Assembly: GCF_001874625.1 (NCBI RefSeq)
Contig: NZ_CP017671.1
Coordinates: 3,782,001 to 3,846,000 of the forward strand
Direction of reading: 5' to 3'
Length of the DNA stretch: 64,000 nt
From: Providencia rettgeri
GTDB taxonomy: Bacteria > Pseudomonadota > Gammaproteobacteria > Enterobacterales > Enterobacteriaceae
Every line of letters begins with the position of its first letter. Positions within the stretch are counted from its first letter, which is position 1. Of this stretch, positions 41,109 through 50,281 are shown one piece after another. The notes under the pieces were generated by a model that saw only the letters and a list, made by a program, of their open reading frames with translations, was not told where the DNA came from and did not search any database. The translations under genes and the position numbers were made by a program.

Positions 41109-42359
41109 TTAGTTACGAATAGCTAGCTCTCCACCATTGCGGAAATAGGCTTTAACCCCTTCAAAAATAGATTCAGCCATTTGTTGCTGGAACTTAGCTG
41201 TTTTAAGCTTTCGCTCTTCTTCTAAATTACTAATGAATGCGGTTTCAACTAGAATTGATGGTATTTCAGGCGCTTTAAGTACCGCAAACCCGGCTTGGTC
41301 AACTTTGTTCTTATGCAATTTATTGACTTTACCCATGAGTTTTAATACTTCATCACCAAACTTCAAACTATCATTGATCGTTGCCGTTTGGACCAAGTCA
41401 AGCATTGTATGGTCAAGATATACATCTCCACTCTTACTTACCCCACCAATTAAGTCAGCTTCATTCTGAGTTTGCGCAAGATAACGAGCCGTATTACTGG
41501 TAGCCCCTTTCGTTGATAAAGCAAAGACAGAGGAACCGCGTGCTGAACGATTAGTAAATGCATCAGCATGAATAGAAACAAATAAATCTGCTTGCATCTT
41601 TCTTGCTTTCGCAACACGAACCTTCAACGGAATAAAAACGTCTTCATTTCGTGTCATATAAGCCCGCATTTTAGGGTCTTTATCAATTAATGCTTTTAAA
41701 CGACGTGCGATTTGCAGGACGACATCTTTTTCTCGCGTTTTATATTTCCCTATCGCACCTGGGTCTTCACCACCATGTCCCGGGTCTATCATAATAATAA
41801 TCGGGCGATCCCTTCCCGCCTTCCCTGGTTTTTTAGCTTGAGCTGGCATGTTTTCTTCGAGATCACCTTTATTGTAATCCTCAAGTAATGCCAACAGTGG
41901 GTCATCATTGGTATCGACACCTTTGCCCGGATAAAAATCAAGCACTAAACGATGTTTAAATTCACCAACAGGCGTTATCGTAAAGAACTGAGGGCTAACT
42001 CTATTTTTTACTTCAAAAACTAAACGAACCGTTTGAGGATCAAACTGCCCTACCCGAACCAACTTCAAATACGGGTCACGAGTTTGGATCTGAGTCCCCA
42101 TCTGTTTAAGCACATTATTTAACTGCACCCCTTCAAGATCGACAACAATGCGCTCAGGGTTATTAAGCACAAACTGGCGATACTTTAACGGGACGCTGGA
42201 TTCTAGCGTAACTCGGGTATAGCTTGATGCAGGCCAAATACGCACAGCGATGACGCTGCTATTTGCAGAAAAACCGAATGGGCTGACGCTCAGTAACATA
42301 ACTGCAGCTGCGCCCTGTATAAAACGGCGCTTCGATGGGCTGTGATCTTGATGACTCAT
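41109..42359 (-). CDS. amiC: N-acetylmuramoyl-L-alanine amidase AmiC
   Basis: AmiC cleaves the septal peptidoglycan during daughter cell separation, recruited to the division site and activated by NlpD. The 416-residue precursor has a twin-arginine signal (SKRRFIQG, residues 9-16, then a hydrophobic stretch). An AMIN domain (about 40-150) and an Amidase_3 zinc domain that begins [13 protein letters not shown] follow. The frame extends to 42413, but ATG at 42359 places the Tat signal correctly and has GGA upstream. It is divergent from argA. Confidence 0.95.
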   Translation of the reverse strand: MSHQDHSPSKRRFIQGAAAVMLLSVSPFGFSANSSVIAVRIWPASSYTRVTLESSVPLKYRQFVLNNPERIVVDLEGVQLNNVLKQMGTQIQTRDPYLKLVRVGQFDPQTVRLVFEVKNRVSPQFFTITPVGEFKHRLVLDFYPGKGVDTNDDPLLALLEDYNKGDLEENMPAQAKKPGKAGRDRPIIIMIDPGHGGEDPGAIGKYKTREKDVVLQIARRLKALIDKDPKMRAYMTRNEDVFIPLKVRVAKARKMQADLFVSIHADAFTNRSARGSSVFALSTKGATSNTARYLAQTQNEADLIGGVSKSGDVYLDHTMLDLVQTATINDSLKFGDEVLKLMGKVNKLHKNKVDQAGFAVLKAPEIPSILVETAFISNLEEERKLKTAKFQQQMAESIFEGVKAYFRNGGELAIRN

Positions 42360-42668
42360 CAATAATTCCGAACCTAGAACTGAGAAATAAAGTGATTTAA
42401 GAATAACTGCCAATAGCTTGACCAGAAATAAGCACTCTAACTAATCATTTGTGCTCTGTCATTAAGAATATACAAGACATCTATAGACTTACCACTATAA
42501 GCATAACTTAATCATACCTAGAGAAAATGTTTTTGAGTGACTTTCTGTGTCAATTTTAAGCAATTTAATTTCCGTAGAGTATATATAGTTAAATTTAGAG
42601 ATATGTAAACGTCAAAAATAAAATTGTTACTTTTTTTATACCATCTTTTACTTGATATTCTGCGCCAA

Positions 42669-42707
42669 AAAGAATAAAAATACATTATTAGCGAATAAAA
42701 ATTCATT
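42669..42707. promoter_or_regulatory. Tandem ARG boxes (ArgR operator) of argA
   Basis: Two 18-bp ARG-box-like sites lie 21 bp apart start to start, the exact 18+3 spacing ArgR hexamers need. Box 1 has the core AGAATAAAAATACA (42671-42684); box 2 has CGAATAAAAATTCA (42692-42705), close to the consensus TGAAT-N4-ATTCA. Box 2 lies 13 bp before the argA start, so it would overlap the promoter and the ribosome site region. The rest of 42360-42720 is A+T-rich DNA shared with divergent amiC; no other gene is seen. Confidence 0.8.
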
Positions 42708-42720
42708 TAAGAGGGTCGTT

Positions 42721-44064
42721 ATGAAAGAGCGCAGTACCGAATTGGTTGATGAGTTTCGCCATTCGGTCCCTTATATAAACGCCCACCGCGGCAAAACTTT
42801 TATTATTATGCTTGGTGGTGAAGCAATTGCCCATGAAAATTTCCCTAGTATTGTCAATGATATAGGGTTATTACATAGTTTAGGCATAAGGATTATCGTC
42901 GTTTATGGCGCTCGGCCTCAAATCGAAGATATCCTAGCAGAGCATAACTATGACGCTGTTTATCACAAACATACTCGCGTAACTGATGCCAATACACTTG
43001 AATATGTCAAACAAGCCTCAGGTGCTTTACAATTAGATATTACAGCTCGGTTATCCATGAGCTTAGGTAACACTCCGTTACAAGGCGCGCATATTAATGT
43101 AGTTAGTGGTAATTTTGTTATTGCTCAACCATTAGGTGTCGATGACGGTATTGATTATTGCCATAGTGGTAGGATACGCCGTATTAATGAAGAAGCGATT
43201 AATAACCAACTCGATAACGGTTCCATTGTACTCATTGGCCCTGTTGCCGTTTCTGTTACTGGGGAAAGCTTTAATCTCACCTCAGAAGAGATAGCCACCC
43301 AACTCGCTGTAAAAATGAAGGCTGAGAAACTTATCGGTTTTTGCTCTTCGCAAGGGGTTGCTGATAAGAACGGTAATATCCTGTCTGAGTTATTCCCAAA
43401 TGAAGCGGAAAACCTCATTCAACAGCTGGAATCTGAAGGGGATTATTACTCAGGAACTGTACGCTTTTTACGCGGTGCAGCAAAAGCTTGCCGTCGTGGT
43501 GTTCGCCGTAGCCACTTATTGAGCTACCAAGAAAATGGGTCTTTAATCCAAGAGCTGTTCTCCCGCGATGGTATTGGTACCCAAATAGTAATGGAAAGTG
43601 CAGAGCAAATCCGCCGCGCAAATATTAACGATATTGGGGGCATTTTAGAACTTATTCGCCCACTCGAGCAGCAAGGCATTTTAGTACGGCGTTCACGTGA
43701 GCAGCTTGAAATGGAAATCGACAAATTTACCATTATTGAACGTGATAGCTTGGTGATTGCTTGTGCGGCTCTCTACCCATACCCAGAAGAAAAACTTGGA
43801 GAAATGGCATGTGTTGCAGTTCACCCTGACTACCGCAGCTCTGCCAGAGGGGAAGAACTACTTAATCGAGTGGCAGCTCAAGCAAAACAATTTGGCTTAG
43901 ACAAATTGTTTGTATTAACAACACGCAGCATTCATTGGTTCCAAGAACGTGGCTTTACCCCTGCTGAAATTGAAATGCTACCATTGAAGAAACAAGCATT
44001 ATATAACTACCAGCGGCGTTCTAAGATTTTAATATTAGATTTAAAAACCCAATCAGATAAATAA
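42721..44064 (+). CDS. argA: N-acetylglutamate synthase
   Basis: ArgA acetylates glutamate with acetyl-CoA, the first step of arginine synthesis, and is feedback-inhibited by arginine. The 447-residue protein has an N-terminal amino-acid-kinase domain ([12 protein letters not shown], then arginine-site region) and a C-terminal GNAT domain (about 300-440; [19 protein letters not shown] binds acetyl-CoA). The frame is open from 42652, but ATG at 42721 is preceded by GAGGG and begins [20 protein letters not shown] like the family. ArgR operators lie upstream and a terminator lies downstream. Confidence 0.96.
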   Translation: MKERSTELVDEFRHSVPYINAHRGKTFIIMLGGEAIAHENFPSIVNDIGLLHSLGIRIIVVYGARPQIEDILAEHNYDAVYHKHTRVTDANTLEYVKQASGALQLDITARLSMSLGNTPLQGAHINVVSGNFVIAQPLGVDDGIDYCHSGRIRRINEEAINNQLDNGSIVLIGPVAVSVTGESFNLTSEEIATQLAVKMKAEKLIGFCSSQGVADKNGNILSELFPNEAENLIQQLESEGDYYSGTVRFLRGAAKACRRGVRRSHLLSYQENGSLIQELFSRDGIGTQIVMESAEQIRRANINDIGGILELIRPLEQQGILVRRSREQLEMEIDKFTIIERDSLVIACAALYPYPEEKLGEMACVAVHPDYRSSARGEELLNRVAAQAKQFGLDKLFVLTTRSIHWFQERGFTPAEIEMLPLKKQALYNYQRRSKILILDLKTQSDK

Positions 44065-44108
44065 CTATTTCGACACTATTTGAAACCATAGCTGGTTAAT
44101 TATCCTCT

Positions 44109-44149
44109 CCCACCCAAATCATATGGATGTATAATTTGGGTGGGCACTT
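44109..44149 (+). terminator. Terminator after argA
   Basis: CCCACCCAAAT (44109-44119) pairs perfectly with ATTTGGGTGGG (44134-44144), followed by CACTTTT. The strong 11-bp stem ends the argA transcript facing the minus-strand gene at 44187. Confidence 0.8.
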
Positions 44150-44186
44150 TTACAACTTTAACTCTAGCTAGGAATAAATTACACAG

Positions 44187-44756
44187 TTAAGCTATTTGTA
44201 CAACCCTTGCCTTTTGGCATAATGGGATTGTATCTAAATGGGGTTTTAATGCAGCTTCCATTTCAGCAAAAGAAGTGCCGTAAAAGTAAAATGCTGTTTC
44301 TGTTGGCCCATCCCAAACACCATGGATACTACCAATATCTTCAACTGCTTCATCAAGTATGTCAAAGACCTCATTGATATCTCCGTTTTCATAAACCTCA
44401 TCGGCTAATTCTGTTCCATTAAAATAAATTGCCAGCCCTTCATCTGTACCAAAATCAATCCGGACATCTTCACCATGAATAAATAAACGAGAGCCCTTCG
44501 GCGCTAACATTGAAGTAAATAGCTGGATAATTAAGCTGATATTTTCGTCACTAGCATCCGCAATAGCGATTTCTATATCGCATTCTTGTGCCTCACCATT
44601 ATCATCAAGTGACGTACCACCACCAGTAACATGGATATCTTTCCCCATGCTTTTCATGACTTCATCAAATGCATCTTCTAAATCTGCACGCCTAATCGGC
44701 TCAAGCCTTGCATTTAATGTTAGGGTTATTGCGGTCATTTCTTGCTGGTTATCCAT
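44187..44756 (-). CDS. Conserved-looking acidic protein of unknown function, inserted between argA and recD
   Basis: I do not recognise a named family. The 189-residue product is strongly acidic and has no signal peptide or membrane helix. It looks like two alpha/beta halves of similar length, split near residue 100. The first half has VTGGGTSLDDNGEAQECDIEI, and the second ends FYFYGTSFAEMEAALKPHL then PLCQKARVVQIA. A similar closing pattern, a small domain ending PLCxxARV, occurs in several uncharacterised bacterial proteins that I recall only vaguely. AAAGG lies 7 bases before the ATG at 44756, so the gene is likely translated. It is 64 bp downstream of recD on the same strand. E. coli has no gene here. 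Confidence 0.7.
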   Translation of the reverse strand: MDNQQEMTAITLTLNARLEPIRRADLEDAFDEVMKSMGKDIHVTGGGTSLDDNGEAQECDIEIAIADASDENISLIIQLFTSMLAPKGSRLFIHGEDVRIDFGTDEGLAIYFNGTELADEVYENGDINEVFDILDEAVEDIGSIHGVWDGPTETAFYFYGTSFAEMEAALKPHLDTIPLCQKARVVQIA

Positions 44757-44820
44757 CTTATTACCTTTAATCTATGGTTATAAATTATTTAAATATAACT
44801 GTCACTTAAGTATATCTTAG

Positions 44821-46668
44821 TCACATTAATTGTATCGCCAAACCACTGCGCCGTTTTGTCGGCGTTTCAATTGCTCGACGTAATACTTTTGGGCTCCCAT
44901 AAAGGGACAATTCTTTTTTTGCTCGGGTTATTGCGGTATAGACGAGTTCACGTGTAATAACAGGTGAATATACCTGCGGTAACACTAATGCGGTATGAGC
45001 AAACTCCGAACCTTGTGATTTATGAACCGTCATCACATAAGCGGTTTCATGCTGTGGTAGACGGTTCGGTTGTATTCCACGAATAGTGCCATCTGGAAAT
45101 TGAAAGTAAGCTCTCAGGCTATTATTTTCATCAGGTAATATGACACCAATATCCCCATTGAATAAACCTAGTGGACTATCGTTGCGGCTAATCATGATTG
45201 GCCGGCCAGCATAGTGTTTATTTAATAAATTATAGGGACGGTTTATTAACCCTTGCCGATGTAATAATTTTTCTAATTTATCATTCAGGCCTACTACCCC
45301 AAAAGGGCCTTCCCGTAAAGCGGTTAATAAACGATATTGATTAAACTTTTTTAAAACCTGAGCCGGCGTTTCCTTTGATTTTACAGCCAATAAATAATCT
45401 TTATAATTTTCAGAGGCATTTAATAAAATTTGTGCATAATCATCTGCCGTTTCTTGCACATAATTATGCACATCAAAACAGCCTTGCTTTAATAACTTTT
45501 GAACACCAAGTACATTTCCCGCATTTACAGCAAAAGCAAGTTTCCCAATTCCTGAATCAGCAGAAAAACGGTAGCTTTTGCGCAATAAACACAAACTATC
45601 GCGAATTATCGGACCTGTTGTCGAAGAGTATTGATCGATAGAATAACCCGATATTTCAGAAAGCTGAGCCGCTCGTTCAAGGCTGTAGCCATTATCTGCA
45701 AACTGGCAAATATCCCCGAGTACAGCCCCTGCTTCAACAGATGCAAGTTGGTCCTTATCACCAAGAAAAATAAGTTTTGCATTTTCAGGCAGCGACTCAA
45801 GTAATTTACCCATCATCGGTAAATCGACCATTGATGCCTCATCAACAATTAAAATGTCTAGCGATAATCGGTTATCTCGGTTATAGCGAAATTTTTGGCT
45901 TTCAGGCTGAGCACCAAGTAAACGATGAAGTGTTTTCGCTTGATGTGGTAATAACGCCCTCTCATCATCGGTTAAAGGCATATGTTTCATTGCCTCTCCT
46001 AAAGATTCGGTTAACCTTGCAGCCGCTTTACCTGTAGGCGCCGCAAGCTCAATTCTGACCCTATACTCATGCTTAGTTTCCAGTTTAATTAATGCAGCGA
46101 GGATACGCGCGACCGTTGTTGTTTTCCCTGTTCCCGGCCCCCCAGAAATTATGGAGACTTTACTCGTCACGGCAACAGCAGCTGCAATTTTCTGCCAATC
46201 AATCTCATCTGAGATCGGAAATAAATTATCTAAAACCACCTTGATTTGTTGGTTATTTTTATCATCTATTGGGGTGTTAGAAAAATAATGCGCAACATAC
46301 TGCTCATATTGCCACATTCGTTGAAAATATAAGTAATCTCCCGACAGAACCAACGGGGACGTTTTATTTTCATTTCCTAACGAAACTGCATTTGCTTGCA
46401 GCAAAGTTTGATAAACCGTTTGCTCATCTGGCTGCCCCATTTTGTGCCAAAACTCCGCGGCCAGTTCAGGATGCCGACCTGCAAATAACTTTTCAGGCAT
46501 GATGTCAGATAACGCTAAGCAAACATGCCCTGCCATCGTTTCCGCACTAAGAATAGCAGTAACCATCAGTAGTATTGGGTTTTCATCCTCTGATAGGCTA
46601 TAGGCAAATTGCACATCAAGTGGAGTAAAAATACGTTCTTCAATTCCCCGATTAAATAGTGCTTTCAT
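44821..46668 (-). CDS. recD: RecBCD subunit RecD, 5'-3' helicase
   Basis: RecD is the fast 5'-3' motor of RecBCD and is needed for nuclease activity and Chi control. The 615-residue protein has the SF1B Walker A motif GGPGTGKT (176-183), the Walker-B-type LIVDEASMVD, and the C-terminal motif MTVHKSQGSEF. It overlaps recB by 17 bases, so its translation depends on recB. It is followed by the unknown gene at 44187. Confidence 0.96.
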   Translation of the reverse strand: MKALFNRGIEERIFTPLDVQFAYSLSEDENPILLMVTAILSAETMAGHVCLALSDIMPEKLFAGRHPELAAEFWHKMGQPDEQTVYQTLLQANAVSLGNENKTSPLVLSGDYLYFQRMWQYEQYVAHYFSNTPIDDKNNQQIKVVLDNLFPISDEIDWQKIAAAVAVTSKVSIISGGPGTGKTTTVARILAALIKLETKHEYRVRIELAAPTGKAAARLTESLGEAMKHMPLTDDERALLPHQAKTLHRLLGAQPESQKFRYNRDNRLSLDILIVDEASMVDLPMMGKLLESLPENAKLIFLGDKDQLASVEAGAVLGDICQFADNGYSLERAAQLSEISGYSIDQYSSTTGPIIRDSLCLLRKSYRFSADSGIGKLAFAVNAGNVLGVQKLLKQGCFDVHNYVQETADDYAQILLNASENYKDYLLAVKSKETPAQVLKKFNQYRLLTALREGPFGVVGLNDKLEKLLHRQGLINRPYNLLNKHYAGRPIMISRNDSPLGLFNGDIGVILPDENNSLRAYFQFPDGTIRGIQPNRLPQHETAYVMTVHKSQGSEFAHTALVLPQVYSPVITRELVYTAITRAKKELSLYGSPKVLRRAIETPTKRRSGLAIQLM

Positions 46669-49600
46669 TCAGCACCTCCCCTTGTTGCCTACCTTGAAAA
46701 AGGAGATCCAATTCCCCAATAAAAGCTTCTAAAGGCCGATAAAAAAAGACCCCATTATGCGAATTTACCTTATCAATCCCTCTTAGGAATAAGTAATACA
46801 CACCACCGAAATGCGTTTCGTAATCATAATTAGGTAACCTTTGTTTTAAATAGCGGTGTAGTGCCAAGGAATATAATTGATATTGTAAATCATATCGGTG
46901 ATCGATCATGGCTTCGGCCATTGCTTCTTGAGTATAAAAGCTGGCATCCTCACCCAGGTAATTTGATTTATAATCAAGAAGATAAAATTTTCCACCCCAA
47001 AAAAAAGTCAAATCAATAAACCCTTTTAAAATCCCTTGTACCTTTTCAAAATTCAACGGAGGGCAACGCTGAGATAGCGGGTCATATTGATGGGCAATTT
47101 TATCAAAATGATTAGCCGTGAGTTCCGATTCTATAGGGATATAAAATTGCATTTCATCTAACTGATCTTGTGGCTGTAATGCAGATAAACATAAGCCATC
47201 ATCTGCTAACGGAGCCTGAACAATCGCATTTAACCACTCTTGCAACATAGGTGCCCATTGAATACCAAACCCTGCCGCTTCTAATTTTTCAGTTAACCAT
47301 TCAACCGAAATTGCTTCAGAGAAATCAATCTCTTCCATCAGAGTATGTAAAAAGGTCCCCGGCAATGCCCCTCTAGGGAATTGATGTGGCGTTAAAAATT
47401 CAGCCGAATTTTCACCTTCTTGTTGCTCAAGATCAACGCTGACTTCAGTATCCATATTTGGTGCTAGTGAATTTGCAAATTGTAGAGCGGATACCGCTTG
47501 CCCGTCTTCTGAATGGCTAGAACCATAACTTAGCCCCGAATAGCTGGTAACACGCCAGTGGTCATCAAAATAGCGAGTGACTTCCCTTGCCGCTAAGTTT
47601 TCATCATGATTTGACTCAAGAGTTAAACGTTCAAATTCAGGTACATCAATGACAGTAACATTAATTACATCGTTACTGAGTTCATCGAGCATCTCATTTA
47701 ACAGTTGGCTATCTCCTGCCTGCCCTTTTTGTATGACGTATCCAAGCGCAGATAAATGTAAGTCCGTTTCACCACTTTTCTTTCTATTCCCTTTAATCAG
47801 CGGCGCAACCCCCACACTACAGTGATAGATAGCCCGAGTTAAGGCTACGTATAATAAACGCAAATCTTCAGCTAATCGCTCTTCATCAGCCAAGGCCACG
47901 GTATCTTCACCATCAGACAAGTCTAGCCTTGTACCGAAATCTGTTCTGTCGTGATATAACCCTTTGGACTGAGGTAAAAAATTACTGGCAAAAGGTAACC
48001 AAACAATTTTGTATTCAAGACCTTTAGATTTATGAATTGTACTAATTTGAACCAGATGTTTATCACTTTCAAGGCGCATTTGTTGCGCATCTGATTGATG
48101 GTCTGGGTGTGCAATCTGCTGCGCTAACCATCGAGTAAGTGTGTGCTCACCTTCAAGTTGTAGTGACATTTCTTGCAACAGTTCACCAATATGCATTACA
48201 TCCATCAATCGGCGTTCGCCATCAATTCCAGATAATAATGTTTCAGCGATATGCCTCTGAGCCATCACCATGCGAAGCATTGGGAGTACACCACGTTTTT
48301 GCCACACTTGTGCATAACGAGCGAATTCATCTACTAATTGTTCCCACGCTTTCTCATCGTGATTAAGGTCATCTATTTGCTTTGCTGATAAACCTAATAT
48401 CCCTGTGGCTAATGCACTACGCAAAACGCGTTCTTTTTCAGGGGATAATACCGCCTGCAATAACCACAACAGATCCCTAGCTTCGGGGGTGGAAAATACG
48501 CTTTCCCTATTGGATTGAAAAACAGAAGCTATATTCAGTTGATTTAAAGCATCGCGAATTAATACGGCCTCTCGCCGGCTACGTACCAAGACGGTAATAT
48601 CTGAAGCTGCAACAGGAGTACACTTACCTTTATTATCAAAATAAGTATCCCCTCGCAGCCCACCTAGTAAATACTGAGCTATTTGTGCCGCACATTGTGA
48701 CGCTATTGCTTGCTCATATTCCGCGACAGAAACCCCCTCAGCACCCAATTGCCAAAAAGTGAGAGCGTTAACTTCATCACCATTATGGACCAATTTTTTC
48801 CCACTATTTTGTGGGGCAAAGTTAACTGGTTGAAAAGGTATTTGATCAAATATGAACGGAGATTCGCAATGACTAAAGATATGGTTAACGGCCTCAACCA
48901 TACTTTGAGATGAACGGTAATTAGTCTCTAATGTGTAGTGAGCACTAACTTCTTTTTTGGCTTCAATATAAGTAAAAATATCTGCACCACGAAAGGCATA
49001 AATAGCCTGTTTAGGGTCACCGATAAAAAGTAAGGCGCTGTTTTCAACACCTTGGTAAATCCGTTGAAAAATACGGTATTGTTGTGCATCTGTATCTTGA
49101 AACTCATCAATCATTGCCACAGGAAAACGCTGGCTAATAGCATGAGCTAAAAATTTCCCACTCTCTTGGCTAAGAGCACTATCTAAACGAGTTAATAGGT
49201 CATCAAACCCCATTTCTCCCCGATTGTGTTTTTCTCGAGTAATAGTTTGCCTAACTTCAGAAATCGCGAGTGGAATAATAAGGTCTTTAAGTGTTAATGA
49301 TTGAGAAAGTAGGTTGTCTATATGTTGAAAAACAATATGTTCTGGCCCAGAACCGCTTTTAGATTTTTCATGCAATGTAGTTTGTGAAAAACGAACGAGA
49401 TCCTTTGGTAACTGATAATCCTCAGTAGGCTCTTGCGCCCACTGAGCTATTTTTGTCAACCAAGAAGGTAAGAAACGGGAACTATAACTTCGTTTATCAA
49501 CATCAGAATCTGTAATCAGCTTTTCGAAATCAGCGGAATGTTCTAGCCAAGATGCTTTAACTGAATCAATTAATGAGATTAACCGCTGGTGTCGTTCCTC

Positions 49601-50281
49601 TAGTGTTTCTATTTGTTGAGGCTGATTAATAATAACTGGAATATCACCTTGCAAAAAAGGTTTTATCTCTGTTAACAATGACTCAGGGCTGTTCCACAAT
49701 GACTGAATGACTTTCGTCATCGAATAATTTAACGGATAAAAATGACGACGCCAGAAATCTGCACAAGCTTGCTTTTGAATCGGAAATTCGTCTTGAACCA
49801 TTGTTTGCTCAAATAACACACCTGATTCAAATGCATTATGAACCAACATTCTTTGGCAAAAACCATGAATAGTGTAGATAGCAGCTTCATCCATTTGCCT
49901 TTCTGCCGCCAATAGCCATTCTTGGGCAAATTCCCTTTGTAAACCCTCGGGAAGTTCACTTAATAGTTCAAGATATTCTGGCTGTGATTCAAAACCAACG
50001 CCATTTCTTAAACACACTAAGCGCATTTCATGTATCCGCTGACGAATACGACCGCGTAGCTCATTCGTTGCTGCTTCAGTAAAGGTTACAACTAAAATTT
50101 CCTCAACACTCAAAGGCCTAGAGAAAGCATTCGCCCCCCCTAAACCTAATAAAAGACGCAGATAAAGTATACCTATTGTGTATGTTTTACCGGTTCCTGC
50201 CGATGCTTCAATTAAACGCTGCCCTTGCAACGGTAATGAAAAAACATTCAGTAATTGGGACCCTATCTGCGCGTTATTCAC
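46652..50281 (-). CDS. recB: RecBCD subunit RecB, 3'-5' helicase and nuclease
   Basis: RecB is the slow motor plus the only nuclease of RecBCD, and it loads RecA after Chi. The 1209-residue protein has the SF1A Walker A motif ASAGTGKT (26-33), MIDEFQDTDAQQYRI, the late helicase motif ISTIHKSKGLEY, and near the C-terminus the nuclease motif LLDYKSNYLG. It is 4 bases overlapped by ptrA at the start and 17 bases overlapped by recD at the end. It is somewhat longer than the E. coli protein. Confidence 0.97.
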   Translation of the reverse strand: MNNAQIGSQLLNVFSLPLQGQRLIEASAGTGKTYTIGILYLRLLLGLGGANAFSRPLSVEEILVVTFTEAATNELRGRIRQRIHEMRLVCLRNGVGFESQPEYLELLSELPEGLQREFAQEWLLAAERQMDEAAIYTIHGFCQRMLVHNAFESGVLFEQTMVQDEFPIQKQACADFWRRHFYPLNYSMTKVIQSLWNSPESLLTEIKPFLQGDIPVIINQPQQIETLEERHQRLISLIDSVKASWLEHSADFEKLITDSDVDKRSYSSRFLPSWLTKIAQWAQEPTEDYQLPKDLVRFSQTTLHEKSKSGSGPEHIVFQHIDNLLSQSLTLKDLIIPLAISEVRQTITREKHNRGEMGFDDLLTRLDSALSQESGKFLAHAISQRFPVAMIDEFQDTDAQQYRIFQRIYQGVENSALLFIGDPKQAIYAFRGADIFTYIEAKKEVSAHYTLETNYRSSQSMVEAVNHIFSHCESPFIFDQIPFQPVNFAPQNSGKKLVHNGDEVNALTFWQLGAEGVSVAEYEQAIASQCAAQIAQYLLGGLRGDTYFDNKGKCTPVAASDITVLVRSRREAVLIRDALNQLNIASVFQSNRESVFSTPEARDLLWLLQAVLSPEKERVLRSALATGILGLSAKQIDDLNHDEKAWEQLVDEFARYAQVWQKRGVLPMLRMVMAQRHIAETLLSGIDGERRLMDVMHIGELLQEMSLQLEGEHTLTRWLAQQIAHPDHQSDAQQMRLESDKHLVQISTIHKSKGLEYKIVWLPFASNFLPQSKGLYHDRTDFGTRLDLSDGEDTVALADEERLAEDLRLLYVALTRAIYHCSVGVAPLIKGNRKKSGETDLHLSALGYVIQKGQAGDSQLLNEMLDELSNDVINVTVIDVPEFERLTLESNHDENLAAREVTRYFDDHWRVTSYSGLSYGSSHSEDGQAVSALQFANSLAPNMDTEVSVDLEQQEGENSAEFLTPHQFPRGALPGTFLHTLMEEIDFSEAISVEWLTEKLEAAGFGIQWAPMLQEWLNAIVQAPLADDGLCLSALQPQDQLDEMQFYIPIESELTANHFDKIAHQYDPLSQRCPPLNFEKVQGILKGFIDLTFFWGGKFYLLDYKSNYLGEDASFYTQEAMAEAMIDHRYDLQYQLYSLALHRYLKQRLPNYDYETHFGGVYYLFLRGIDKVNSHNGVFFYRPLEAFIGELDLLFQGRQQGEVLNESTI

